From positions 1 to 15,147 of the forward strand of contig JAFCCZ010000027.1 in NCBI GenBank assembly GCA_017609945.1: 15,147 bases of DNA. Direction: 5' to 3'. Each line of letters begins with the position of its first letter. The first letter of the stretch is position 1. Position numbers and translations under genes: made by a program. Under the pieces are notes generated by a model. It did no database searches. It was not told where the DNA came from and saw only the letters and a program-made list of their open reading frames with translations. The DNA comes from Candidatus Iainarchaeum sp. GTDB lineage: Archaea; Iainarchaeota; Iainarchaeia; Iainarchaeales; GCA-2688035. Of the stretch, positions 6,648 through 13,373 are shown piece by piece.

Positions 6648-7391
6648 ATGAAAATCGGCCTAATTGGTGTTGGGACAATCGGCGGATTCCTAGCCGAAAA
6701 GATTGAGGCAGACCCCTCACTGGAACTTTGTTTTGTGCTGGACACAGACCCTGAAAAAGTTAAGGGCTTTCCCAAGGAGACTGTGATTAATTCAATTGAC
6801 AAAATGCCCAGCGTGGATTTGGTTGTTGAGGCAGCTTCACAGCAGGCAGTTGGCCAGTACGCCGAAGCAGTTCTCTCAAAAACGGACTTCCTCATTCTAA
6901 GCGTTGGCGCGCTCGCAGAGCAGGTACTTGAAGACAAAATAGCCGGCCTTTGCAGGGAGCACGGCACAAAACTCTTTGTTCCAAGCGGCGCAATAGCTGG
7001 AATTGACATGTTGAAGGCGATGCAGTCAGAGCTGAAGAGTGTTGGGATCGTTTCCAGAAAAAACCCAAAGGGCTTTGGCAGGGATGACTCAAAGCTAACC
7101 GTTTTGTTTGAGGGTTCAGCAAGGGAGGCCTGCAAAAAATTCCCAGCGAACATTAATATCGCCGCAACGATTTCGCTGAACGGAATTGGTTTTGACAAAA
7201 CCAGTGTGAAAATAATTTCAGATTCCAAGTGCGCTGGAAATAGGCACTTCCTTCATTTGGTACATAGCTTTGGGGAAATGCAGCTTGACGTAAGAGCTTT
7301 GCCCTCAAAAAACCCCAAGACCAGCAGCACTGCGGCATACTCTGCGTTTGACTTGATTAAAAAGATTCAGGGCGGAGTAAATATTTATTGA
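6648..7391 (+). CDS. nadX: L-aspartate dehydrogenase
   Basis: A 247-residue NAD(P)-dependent enzyme that oxidises L-aspartate to iminoaspartate, the first step of de novo NAD synthesis in organisms lacking the flavoprotein NadB. The Rossmann motif GVGTIG is at residues 7-12, SGAIAGID at 113-120, the family signature FPANINIAATISL at 165-177, the expected catalytic His200 in GNRH, and NPKTSSTAAYSA at 222-233. Length fits the archaeal enzymes (about 235-260). It is 21 bases after the M24 gene and ten before nadA in the same direction. Coupling to NadA matters because iminoaspartate is unstable. The oxygen-independent route agrees with the anaerobic genes elsewhere in the window. Confidence 0.92.
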   Translation: MKIGLIGVGTIGGFLAEKIEADPSLELCFVLDTDPEKVKGFPKETVINSIDKMPSVDLVVEAASQQAVGQYAEAVLSKTDFLILSVGALAEQVLEDKIAGLCREHGTKLFVPSGAIAGIDMLKAMQSELKSVGIVSRKNPKGFGRDDSKLTVLFEGSAREACKKFPANINIAATISLNGIGFDKTSVKIISDSKCAGNRHFLHLVHSFGEMQLDVRALPSKNPKTSSTAAYSAFDLIKKIQGGVNIY

Positions 7392-7401
7392 GGGTGAAGA
7401 A

Positions 7402-8310
7402 ATGGATTTTGCTGCGGAGATTGAAAATCTGAAGAAGGAAAAGAACGCTGTTCTGCTTGTCCACAACTACCAGATTGCAGAGGTTCAGGAAGTGGCCGAC
7501 TTTTTGGGAGACTCACTTGGCCTGGCACGCAAGGCAAAGGAAAGCAATTCCGACCTGATTGTTTTCGCGGGCGTTGACTTTATGGCAGAGACCGCAAAAA
7601 TCCTCAACCCAGACAAGAAGGTGGTTATCACCTCACAGGAGGCCTGTTGCCCTATGGCTGGAATGCTTTCAAAGCAGCAGCTTCTTGACGCAAAGAAAGC
7701 CCATCCAGATGCGCAGGTTGTTCTCTATGTGAACTCAAGCGGGGAGTGCAAGGCACTTGCAGATTCGTGCTGCACTTCAGCGAACGCTGACAAGATAGTG
7801 AACGCAATGGACTCCAAAGAGGTCATTTTTGGGCCTGACAGGAATCTTGCGCACTTTGTGCAGAAGAGAACTGAGAAGAAGATTGTTACCGTTCCCGAAG
7901 ACGGCTACTGTTACGTTCACGAAGTAATTGAGCTGCCTGCGCTTGAGGTTGCAGTTGAAAGGCACCACAATGCCAAAATAATTGTTCATCCCGAGTGCCC
8001 TCCTGATGTGCAGAAGCGGGCTGACCACATTGCTTCAACCAGCGGCATGGTCAGGCTTGCGAAGGAACTGCCTGACAAGGAGTTCATTATTGGAACCGAG
8101 GTTGGAATGCTCCACCGCTTGCGGAAAGAGAATCCTGAAAAGAAGTTTTTCCCTGCGTTTGAGAACGCGGTCTGCAGGCAGATGAAGAAAACTTCTCTGG
8201 AGGACGTTTACCTTTCCCTTAAGGAAGAGCGCTTTGAGGTAAACGTAAGGGACGAAATCCGCGCTGGCGCGCTGAAGGCAATTAACAGAATGCTTGAGCT
8301 AAGCGTTTAG
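7402..8310 (+). CDS. nadA: Quinolinate synthase A
   Basis: A 302-residue [4Fe-4S] enzyme that condenses iminoaspartate with dihydroxyacetone phosphate to quinolinate. It has the three-fold repeat of NadA: VHNYQIAEVQEVADFLGDSL (20-39), then DLIVFAGVDFMAETAKIL (51-68). The cluster cysteines expected from the family are Cys83 in ACCPMAG, Cys170 in EDGYCYVH and Cys258 in ENAVCRQMK; the conserved HPEC at 196-199 is also present. Length and cysteine spacing match the short archaeal/Thermotoga-type NadA. It lies ten bases after nadX, with a GGTGA ribosome site just before the ATG. Two extra cysteine groups (Cys116, Cys123-Cys124) sit in the middle of the protein, of no known role. The third enzyme, NadC, is not in the window. 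This is the last gene of the operon that starts at 3605; a new promoter follows. Confidence 0.95.
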   Translation: MDFAAEIENLKKEKNAVLLVHNYQIAEVQEVADFLGDSLGLARKAKESNSDLIVFAGVDFMAETAKILNPDKKVVITSQEACCPMAGMLSKQQLLDAKKAHPDAQVVLYVNSSGECKALADSCCTSANADKIVNAMDSKEVIFGPDRNLAHFVQKRTEKKIVTVPEDGYCYVHEVIELPALEVAVERHHNAKIIVHPECPPDVQKRADHIASTSGMVRLAKELPDKEFIIGTEVGMLHRLRKENPEKKFFPAFENAVCRQMKKTSLEDVYLSLKEERFEVNVRDEIRAGALKAINRMLELSV

Positions 8311-8314
8311 GAAA

Positions 8315-8327
8315 GATATATTTAAAA
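8315..8327 (+). promoter_or_regulatory. Box A promoter for the methyltransferase-like gene
   Basis: GATATATTTAAAA, with TTTAAAA centred 26-27 bases before the ATG at 8350 and a purine-rich GAAAG just upstream as a possible BRE. No Shine-Dalgarno precedes the ATG, which fits a leaderless message. Confidence 0.6.
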
Positions 8328-8349
8328 CTAATTTAACTCTATTATTGCT

Positions 8350-9033
8350 ATGGCAAAGCCTAATAGAAGAAGAAAGAGGGCAAATAGAAGGGCCACTAGG
8401 GCGAGAGCAAACAAATCAATTATCAGTTTACTGGCAATTGGTGAGGGCGCAGAAAAGGGCAGGGTCTATGAGCGGGCGAGGAGGCTTGCCGAAAGGGGAA
8501 ACGACGCGAGAATTGTAATTGTTGACCTTAAAAGGCCAGAATATGAGCCGCCCAGAACTTTGAATTTTGTTTCCCGTGATGCAATGCAGTATTTGGAGGG
8601 GCTTTCCCCCTGCTCTGTAAAAAGGGTAGAAGAAAATTATGCATTCAGTCCAACAACCTTTGGAAGACATTGGAAAACCACAGCTGGAAAGAAAAGGGTG
8701 CTTAATGCGCTAAAGGCTGTAAGCCTTGCAAGAAAATTTGAGGGAATTGCTGTGGACAGAAAGGCGGTTCCAAATATTAAAAGAAATGTCTCAAAATATT
8801 TTAAGCTCATTAAGAGAGCCTTGGTCCCCGGAGGCCGATTTGTTTCGATGACAGGTTCTAATACTATTTCCCTGCATTTGAAGGGTTTGCGCAATGCCGG
8901 ATTCCGAGTAACCAGCAGGGCGCTGACTCGTGAAGAAATATTAAAGAGCGGTTCAGGGCAGGCAAAATATGAACTTGAAGAAAAGGGGATAATGGCCCAT
9001 CGTATTACAGCGGTTAAGCCAAAGCGCAGCTAA
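8350..9033 (+). CDS. Class I methyltransferase-like protein with Arg-rich N-terminal tail
   Basis: A 227-residue protein. Residues 1-22 are almost entirely Arg, Lys, Ala and Asn (NRRRKRANRRATRARANK), a probable nucleic-acid-binding tail. The rest resembles a small Rossmann SAM-methyltransferase: SLLAIGEGAEKGR (26-38) in the place of motif I, DARIVIVDL (52-60) as the second strand ending in an acidic residue, and YFKLIKRALVPGGRFVSMTG (about 150-169), the usual post-motif hairpin region, followed by LHLKGLRNAGFRVTSRALT. The motif I glycines are irregular, so cofactor binding is not certain. No target can be named; an RNA or ribosome substrate would fit the tail, but this is inference. Its stop overlaps that of the convergent membrane-protein gene by four bases (CTAA). 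Confidence 0.7.
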   Translation: MAKPNRRRKRANRRATRARANKSIISLLAIGEGAEKGRVYERARRLAERGNDARIVIVDLKRPEYEPPRTLNFVSRDAMQYLEGLSPCSVKRVEENYAFSPTTFGRHWKTTAGKKRVLNALKAVSLARKFEGIAVDRKAVPNIKRNVSKYFKLIKRALVPGGRFVSMTGSNTISLHLKGLRNAGFRVTSRALTREEILKSGSGQAKYELEEKGIMAHRITAVKPKRS

Positions 9034-9323
9034 GCTGGCCCGTTCCCAATTTCCCTGTAAAAGCAGAAGTAGCTCTGGTTGAAGTCTGTGTATCCCGAGG
9101 ACACAAAGTACTGCTCCCTTGAAATGCTGTCCGGTCCGACCAGTTCAAATCCGATTTCCTCCGGACAGACGTCAGGGTGGGAAATTAGTGTCCGGTTTAG
9201 GGCGGTCTTTGCGTAGAGGTCTGCAATTGCGCTGTTGCTTGCCCCCTGGTTTAGGGCAATAATTGAAACCCACGCAAGGACTGCTATTAGGATTACTCCG
9301 ATCACAATATCTGTTGCATCCAT
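9030..9323 (-). CDS. Small single-span membrane protein, unknown function
   Basis: A 97-residue protein I do not recognise. Residues about 6-24 (IVIGVILIAVLAWVSIIAL) form one hydrophobic helix at the extreme N-terminus with acidic residues before it, so an anchored protein with the remainder on the outside is likely. The C-terminal part contains two cysteines (Cys53, Cys87) that could form a disulphide and two N-glycosylation sequons (NRT, NQS). A pilin-like subunit is conceivable from the N-terminal helix, but no processing motif is visible. It is divergent from MazG and shares an AT-rich promoter segment with it, about 25 bases before its start. The four-base tail overlap with the methyltransferase-like gene is typical of this genome segment. 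Confidence 0.6.
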   Translation of the reverse strand: MDATDIVIGVILIAVLAWVSIIALNQGASNSAIADLYAKTALNRTLISHPDVCPEEIGFELVGPDSISREQYFVSSGYTDFNQSYFCFYREIGNGPA

Positions 9324-9340
9324 CCAAAAGAGAAAGGCGC

Positions 9341-9356
9341 TTCTTTTTATTAAGCT
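9341..9356. promoter_or_regulatory. Shared divergent box A for the membrane protein and MazG genes
   Basis: TTCTTTTTATTAAGCT. On the plus strand TTTTTATTAAG is centred about 27 bases before the MazG ATG at 9377. On the minus strand CTTAATAAAAAG is centred about 25 bases before the membrane-protein ATG at 9323. Neither gene has a clear ribosome binding site, so both may be leaderless and compete for TBP. Confidence 0.5.
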
Positions 9357-9376
9357 TTTTGCCCACGTTGCTTTGT

Positions 9377-9757
9377 ATGGAGAAAAGTTTTTTGGAACTG
9401 CACAAGGCCTTGAAGCTCTACAGGAAAAAGTGCCCTTGGGCGAAGGGGCAGGAAATTGAAAAGCAGGCCGAGGAAATTATTTCAGAGGCAGTGGAATTTA
9501 AAGAGGCTGTTGAAAAGAACGATGTTGAGAATATGCAGGAGGAGTTGGGAGACCTCATTATGGACATTCTTCTTGTTTCAGTTATTGCGGAAGAGAAGGG
9601 GCTTTTTACTTTGAAGGGGGCCTTGGATGATGTTTACGAAAAGCTCAAGCGAAGAACGCCCTGGGTTTTTGGAGACGAAACGATTTCCTCCAAGGAAGAG
9701 GCCATAAAAAGGTGGCGTGAGATAAAAGAGCAGGAGAAGCCCAATAAACAGAAATAA
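9377..9757 (+). CDS. MazG-family nucleoside triphosphate pyrophosphohydrolase
   Basis: A 126-residue all-alpha NTP pyrophosphohydrolase of the MazG type, which hydrolyses (d)NTPs, often modified ones, to the monophosphate and pyrophosphate. Visible: KKCPWAKGQ (residues 17-25), matching the MazG CPWDxxQ signature, then the Mg-binding acidic helices AEEIISEAVEFKEAV (31-45) and EELGDLIMDILL (55-66), and the C-terminal RRTPWVFGDE (92-101), another MazG hallmark. One domain is present instead of the two of E. coli MazG. The frame extends upstream to 9263, but the added residues overlap the divergent gene and its promoter; the ATG at 9377 sits at the expected distance from box A. It is followed by nucS on the same strand, so the pair may jointly guard against nucleotide and base-pair errors. 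Confidence 0.88.
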   Translation: MEKSFLELHKALKLYRKKCPWAKGQEIEKQAEEIISEAVEFKEAVEKNDVENMQEELGDLIMDILLVSVIAEEKGLFTLKGALDDVYEKLKRRTPWVFGDETISSKEEAIKRWREIKEQEKPNKQK

Positions 9758-9761
9758 AACC
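9752..9761 (+). promoter_or_regulatory. Box A promoter for nucS
   Basis: AAATAAAACC centred 27 bases before the ATG at 9783. It overlaps the end of the MazG gene (stop at 9755-9757). This position favours the ATG at 9783 over the in-frame TTG at 9765. Confidence 0.45.
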
Positions 9762-9782
9762 ATTTTGCATCCCCTTCTTATT

Positions 9783-10532
9783 ATGCAGCTTGAGCAGGCT
9801 CACAAACAGATTTTGGAGGCCATTTCCCGCAAGGACATGCTGATGGTTGTCGGGGAATGTTACGTGGAGTATGTTGGAAGGGCCGCGTCCAAGCTTCCGC
9901 GCGGGAAAAGGCTTTTGCTGATTAAGGGAGACAACTCTTTTGCAATTCACCAGAACAGGCTGCTGAGGCCGACCAATTACATGATGGGGGCAAGAATTGG
10001 ATGCAATTTGGAGGACGGCGCCCTGGTGTTGACCGCAAGGAAGCTCAAGCCAAAGGAAACAATTAAGGTTCTTCTTTACTCTGTTGAAGGGCTTCACCAT
10101 TATCCAATGAAGGAAAGTGCTGACCTGCGCCTGTTTGGTTCCGAGCGGGAGCTTAGCAATGAGCTGATGCAGGACCTGAGTTTTCTGGAGCCAGGCCTTA
10201 ACCCCGTGAACCAGGAAGAGGTTTTCAGGAAGGGGGTTGTTGACATTCTTGCAGAGGACGCTGAGGGCAACCTGGTGGTTGTGGAGGTAAAGAGAAGGCA
10301 GGCCGATTACAATTCTGTCATGCAGCTAAAGCGTTACGTGCAGCAGGTCTGCAAAATTAAGGGAAAGAACTGCCGGGGCCTGCTTGTTGCCCCGTCAATT
10401 GGGAAGAACGCCTACGAGCTGCTTCAGAGAAACGAGCTGGAGTTCTACAATTTTGAGTTTGAGATAGGGAACCCAAAGTCAAAGATCAAGGGCGTGCAGA
10501 AGAAGCAGGCAACGATTGACAAGTTCTTTTAA
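9783..10532 (+). CDS. nucS: Mismatch-specific endonuclease NucS/EndoMS with PCNA-binding tail
   Basis: A 249-residue endonuclease that, in Thermococcales and Actinobacteria, cuts both strands at mismatches or acts on branched DNA. The N-terminal half-barrel contains GKRLLLIKGDNSFAIH (41-56) and the dimerisation/DNA-binding segment NYMMGARIGC (65-74). The RecB-like catalytic domain has Asp154 in GVVDILAED, Glu168 and Lys170 in VVVEVKRRQAD, and the QLKRYV motif (181-186). The last eight residues, QATIDKFF, are a perfect PCNA-interacting (PIP) box. A TTG start at 9765 would add six residues, but the box A spacing supports ATG 9783. Length matches the archaeal enzymes. The stop overlaps the convergent thioredoxin/CcdA gene by four bases (TTAA). 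Confidence 0.93.
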   Translation: MQLEQAHKQILEAISRKDMLMVVGECYVEYVGRAASKLPRGKRLLLIKGDNSFAIHQNRLLRPTNYMMGARIGCNLEDGALVLTARKLKPKETIKVLLYSVEGLHHYPMKESADLRLFGSERELSNELMQDLSFLEPGLNPVNQEEVFRKGVVDILAEDAEGNLVVVEVKRRQADYNSVMQLKRYVQQVCKIKGKNCRGLLVAPSIGKNAYELLQRNELEFYNFEFEIGNPKSKIKGVQKKQATIDKFF

Positions 10533-11524
10533 GCGAACATCAGCACAATGTAAACAATGTTGTATAGGGCAAGGTAAAGGTAATAAGTGAGCGGGGGAAG
10601 GTTTTGCAGTGTTAGGATGCGGGTGTAAATTGCCGGCAAGCCCAGTGTGCAGGCAAGTTCAATCAGGTTGACAAAAACAGCCAGAAGAATTGTCCCAACA
10701 ATTAGCCCTACACTCATCTCTTCTTGGGTTATTGAACGCATTTTTTTGAAGAGCTTTGGCTTTGCGCTGTCCGGAATGGTTAATGAAAACCCTTTCTTGA
10801 ACGAAAAAAAGTCCTTTACATTGATTGCACCGAACGCCAGGGCAATCAGTGCAATTATTGTCCTCATTATTTCAGTGTATCCGATGAACATGAAGAGGTT
10901 AAGCCAGGCAGCCATAAACAGGAAGTAGATAAGGGCCGAGGCCGCCACAAAAATTCCGCCAATAAACAAGATTCTTTTTCTGCTCTTGCTGTAAATAAGT
11001 AGGGAAAGCAGGAACATAAGGACCCAAATTGCACACGGGTTGAATCCGTCCAAGAGGCCAAGGGTAATGGTAAATGCTGGAAGGGATATTTCCTTCAGAT
11101 TAACCTTCCCGATTATTGGAACCAGCACATAATTGTCTTCCTCGCACACTGGAACTCCAAACTTCTCCCTAATTTTTGATTCAATTTCACCCCCAATCTT
11201 TTCGTCAAATCCAATTATGTGCCAATTGCAGCATGGAATAAAGGTGGCCGGTACCCATTGGGTGCTTGCGCCAGATTGAGTCGCCAGTTGGGAAAACAAT
11301 TCCTGGTTTTCTGAGGCAACAAGATAATAAACTTTTATTTTATCAACATATTTTTCCTCTAACTCTTGTAAAAATTCCGTTTCCGTTTTACAGTGGTTGC
11401 AAGTTTTACTATAGAAGAAATAAATTTCAACGGTGTCTTCTTTTTTGGGCTCATTTTCCTCAGCAAGGCAAAGGCCTGAAAATAGCAGGATAATGAGGAA
11501 TATGGCAAGCAGGGTCTTCTTCAT
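10529..11524 (-). CDS. Exported thioredoxin domain fused to CcdA/DsbD-like membrane domain, apparently short at the C-terminus
   Basis: A 331-residue membrane protein. A signal peptide or anchor (1-21, LLAIFLIILLFSGLCLA) precedes a thioredoxin-like domain with active site Cys42-Asn-His-Cys45 and cis-Pro92. A linker leads to a CcdA/DsbD-like transporter: about five helices (roughly 147-178, 184-213, 218-236, 270-300, 309-331). The two membrane cysteines are present: Cys164 in GFNPCAIW and Cys292 in ELACTLGLP. The expected role is to carry electrons across the membrane and keep external thiols reduced. The related families I know usually continue with a sixth helix after the YLYLALYN segment; here the protein stops at VLMFA, four bases inside the nucS stop. 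This could be real shortening or an old frameshift. A box A (CTTTAAAAAC, 11564-11555) lies about 33 bases before the ATG. Confidence 0.82.
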   Translation of the reverse strand: MKKTLLAIFLIILLFSGLCLAEENEPKKEDTVEIYFFYSKTCNHCKTETEFLQELEEKYVDKIKVYYLVASENQELFSQLATQSGASTQWVPATFIPCCNWHIIGFDEKIGGEIESKIREKFGVPVCEEDNYVLVPIIGKVNLKEISLPAFTITLGLLDGFNPCAIWVLMFLLSLLIYSKSRKRILFIGGIFVAASALIYFLFMAAWLNLFMFIGYTEIMRTIIALIALAFGAINVKDFFSFKKGFSLTIPDSAKPKLFKKMRSITQEEMSVGLIVGTILLAVFVNLIELACTLGLPAIYTRILTLQNLPPLTYYLYLALYNIVYIVLMFA

Positions 11525-11554
11525 TTAGATCAAATTCCAATAAAGCTGATAATG

Positions 11555-11564
11555 TTTTTAAAGT
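11555..11564 (-). promoter_or_regulatory. Box A promoter for the thioredoxin/CcdA gene
   Basis: CTTTAAAAAC on the minus strand. The expected start of transcription would leave a leader of roughly eight bases before the ATG at 11524. It lies in the 53-base gap after the second ATPase gene on the same strand. Confidence 0.5.
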
Positions 11565-11577
11565 TTTGTTCGTAAGT

Positions 11578-12480
11578 TCATTTCTTTGTATTTGGTTGTA
11601 TGCCGTCTAAGATCTTTTCTGCCAATTGATTAAAAAAGCTTTTATATTTCTTAGCAAAAACAATTAAGGGGGTCAGATTAATCAACGCCTCAACAAATTT
11701 TTTGTCGTAGGCAATTTTTGCCAGAATCTCTATATTGTTTTCTTTGGCAAATTTCTCTATTTTTTTGGTAAAAGCCGGGTTCAAATCATGCTTGTTGATT
11801 ACTATGCCGTACGGAATTTGGAAATGGTTTACCAGGTCCAGGGCCCTTTTCAAGTCTGAGAGCCCTGACGGGGTTGGCTCTGTAACCGCAACAACATAGC
11901 TGCTGCCTGTAACAGATGCAATAACCGGGCAGCCGATTCCGGCGGCAGAATCAATTACCATCATTTCAGCGTCTTTTTCTCTTTTTCTTGCAAGATTTTT
12001 TACTTCTGCAACAACTTTTCCGCTTCCGGATTCTCCCATTTCAAGTTGCGCTGAAACAACCTCAAAGCCAAAGGCAGTTTTACCGTAACCAATTTTTGCG
12101 TTGTCCACATCATGTAATTCAATTGCCTTTTCTGGGCAAACAATTTCACAAACAGAGCAGCCTTCGCAGGAAAATCTGTCAAACACCGGCCTTTTTTTAT
12201 CCGAGTCCCAGGATATGGCACCAAAATAACATGCGTCAACGCACTTTCCGCAGCCACTGCATTTGTCAGGCAAGAGCACCGCTTTCTGGTTTGTTGAAAT
12301 CGGTTTCCATTGCTTAAAATTCTTTTCGCGCAATCCAAAAACAAGCGCAAGATTTGCCGCGTCCACATCGCAGTCCGCGCACACAATCTTGTGTTTTTTG
12401 GACAAGGCAATTGCAAGGGAAGCGGCAATGCTGCTTTTTCCAACGCCGCCCTTTCCAGAAAGCACAGTTATGGTCTTCAT
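11578..12480 (-). CDS. MinD-type P-loop ATPase with inserted 2[4Fe-4S] ferredoxin domain (second of pair)
   Basis: A 300-residue protein of the MinD/Mrp/CooC group with an inserted ferredoxin. Deviant Walker A GKGGVGKSS is at residues 9-17 (signature Lys10). Two cluster motifs, Cys74/77/80 with Cys84 and Cys105/108/111 with Cys115, sit after residue 70. The Walker B/switch segment is VIDSAAGIGCPV (175-186), followed by VTEPTPSG (199-206). The pattern is that of the widespread archaeal and anaerobe family that usually occurs as adjacent pairs near iron-molybdenum-cofactor-binding-like proteins; its biochemical role is not established. The start ATG overlaps the stop of the partner gene (ATGA). 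The two proteins are likely partners, perhaps a heterodimer, since family members sandwich ATP between two subunits. Cytoplasmic. Confidence 0.92.
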   Translation of the reverse strand: MKTITVLSGKGGVGKSSIAASLAIALSKKHKIVCADCDVDAANLALVFGLREKNFKQWKPISTNQKAVLLPDKCSGCGKCVDACYFGAISWDSDKKRPVFDRFSCEGCSVCEIVCPEKAIELHDVDNAKIGYGKTAFGFEVVSAQLEMGESGSGKVVAEVKNLARKREKDAEMMVIDSAAGIGCPVIASVTGSSYVVAVTEPTPSGLSDLKRALDLVNHFQIPYGIVINKHDLNPAFTKKIEKFAKENNIEILAKIAYDKKFVEALINLTPLIVFAKKYKSFFNQLAEKILDGIQPNTKK

Positions 12481-13313
12481 TTTTCTATCGCCCTCGCTAT
12501 GCCTTCAATGCTCTTTTCCCTTATCGGAGTTCCTCGGCTGTAAGCTTCCATTATCTCTTTTTTGTAGGGGATTTTTGCAAAAATCTTTTTCCCGTTTTTC
12601 TTCGCAATGTCTTCAATCAATTCCGATTTTCCCGCTTCAAACCTATTTAAAACAATCTCAAAGTCTATGCCAAGTTCCTTGAGCAGCCCGATTATCAGCC
12701 CAAGGTCGTGTGCCCCCAACGGGGTTGGTTCTGTAACGGCGAAAGCAATATCGCAGTCTCTCAAGGCGGAGATAACATCACAGTGTGTTCCGGCGGAAGT
12801 GTCAATTACCACGAAATCGTATTTCCCCTTCTCTTTTTCAAGCGCTTCTTTTACAGCCCCAACGACGAATTCCGAAACAGGCTCCTTTACTTTCAACTCC
12901 CCTGAAAGAAAATCAATGCCCTTTCCTTTTCCTTTGTAAATATAGCCAATTTCCTTCTGCCCCCATGCAATTGCTTGATTTGGGCACACTGTAACACATG
13001 CCCCGCAGCCATTGCACTGCTGTTCCAAAAAAATCGGCCGTTTTCCCTTTGGGGCAAATATTGCATTTACTTTGCAGATTGCGGAGCACTTTCCGCAGTT
13101 TGTGCACTTGCCAAAATCCCATTTTGGAATTCTCTGCTTTACTGTCTCAATTTTTTTTCTTTTAATGCCAAGCAACAAATGGTCATTTGGGCAGTCAACG
13201 TCAGCATCCACAAGAAGTACCTTGTGGCGTTTGGCAAGCTCAACCGCAAGGGCTGTAGCGACCGTGCTCTTTCCTGTCCCGCCCTTGCCGCCTGTAATGC
13301 CAATTTGTTTCAT
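12477..13313 (-). CDS. MinD-type P-loop ATPase with inserted 2[4Fe-4S] ferredoxin domain (first of pair)
   Basis: A 278-residue paralogue of the downstream gene. Deviant Walker A GKGGTGKST is at residues 9-17; clusters are held by Cys70/73/76 with Cys80 and Cys100/103/106 with Cys110; VVIDTSAGTHCDV is at 168-180 and VTEPTPLGAHDLG at 193-205. Both paralogues carry a cysteine just after the switch segment (Cys178 here, Cys184 there), which may contact a metal site or the partner. A start seven codons earlier (13334) would lie on top of the promoter, so the ATG at 13313 is preferred. The gene begins a separate transcription unit about 60 bases after the regulator gene, with a clear box A and a repeated ATTTAAAT. 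ATP hydrolysis is probably coupled to Fe-S assembly, metal insertion or electron transfer; this is inference. Confidence 0.92.
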   Translation of the reverse strand: MKQIGITGGKGGTGKSTVATALAVELAKRHKVLLVDADVDCPNDHLLLGIKRKKIETVKQRIPKWDFGKCTNCGKCSAICKVNAIFAPKGKRPIFLEQQCNGCGACVTVCPNQAIAWGQKEIGYIYKGKGKGIDFLSGELKVKEPVSEFVVGAVKEALEKEKGKYDFVVIDTSAGTHCDVISALRDCDIAFAVTEPTPLGAHDLGLIIGLLKELGIDFEIVLNRFEAGKSELIEDIAKKNGKKIFAKIPYKKEIMEAYSRGTPIREKSIEGIARAIEK

Positions 13314-13322
13314 CTTAAACCA

Positions 13323-13353
13323 ATTTAAATACATGTAAAAGGATTTAAATAAG
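13323..13353 (-). promoter_or_regulatory. Promoter of the ATPase pair with twin ATTTAAAT octamers
   Basis: CTTATTTAAAT (13353-13343) is a strong box A about 35 bases before the ATG at 13313. The palindromic octamer ATTTAAAT occurs at 13343-13350 and again at 13323-13330, exactly 20 bases apart, with a palindrome TACATGTA (13330-13337) between. The second copy falls near the expected transcription start, where a regulator could block polymerase. Confidence 0.6.
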
Positions 13354-13373
13354 TTTTGGGCGTATGTGCATTA

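Noticed and set aside
6521..7228. Long open frame on the minus strand over nadX and the end of the M24 gene
   Set aside because: It is antisense to two well-recognised genes, contains no domain I know, and its composition (Ser/Pro/Leu-rich) is what codon shadows give.
9263..9376. Longer MazG start at 9263
   Set aside because: The extra 38 residues overlap the divergent gene and its promoter, and the MazG domain starts right at the ATG at 9377.
12000..12443. Minus-strand frame inside the second ATPase gene
   Set aside because: Same strand but shifted frame within a clear ATPase; Cys/Arg/Leu-rich translation with no domain.
13314..13334. Alternative start of the first ATPase at 13334
   Set aside because: It would begin about ten bases from box A, before transcription could start; MKQIGITGGKGG is the natural family start.
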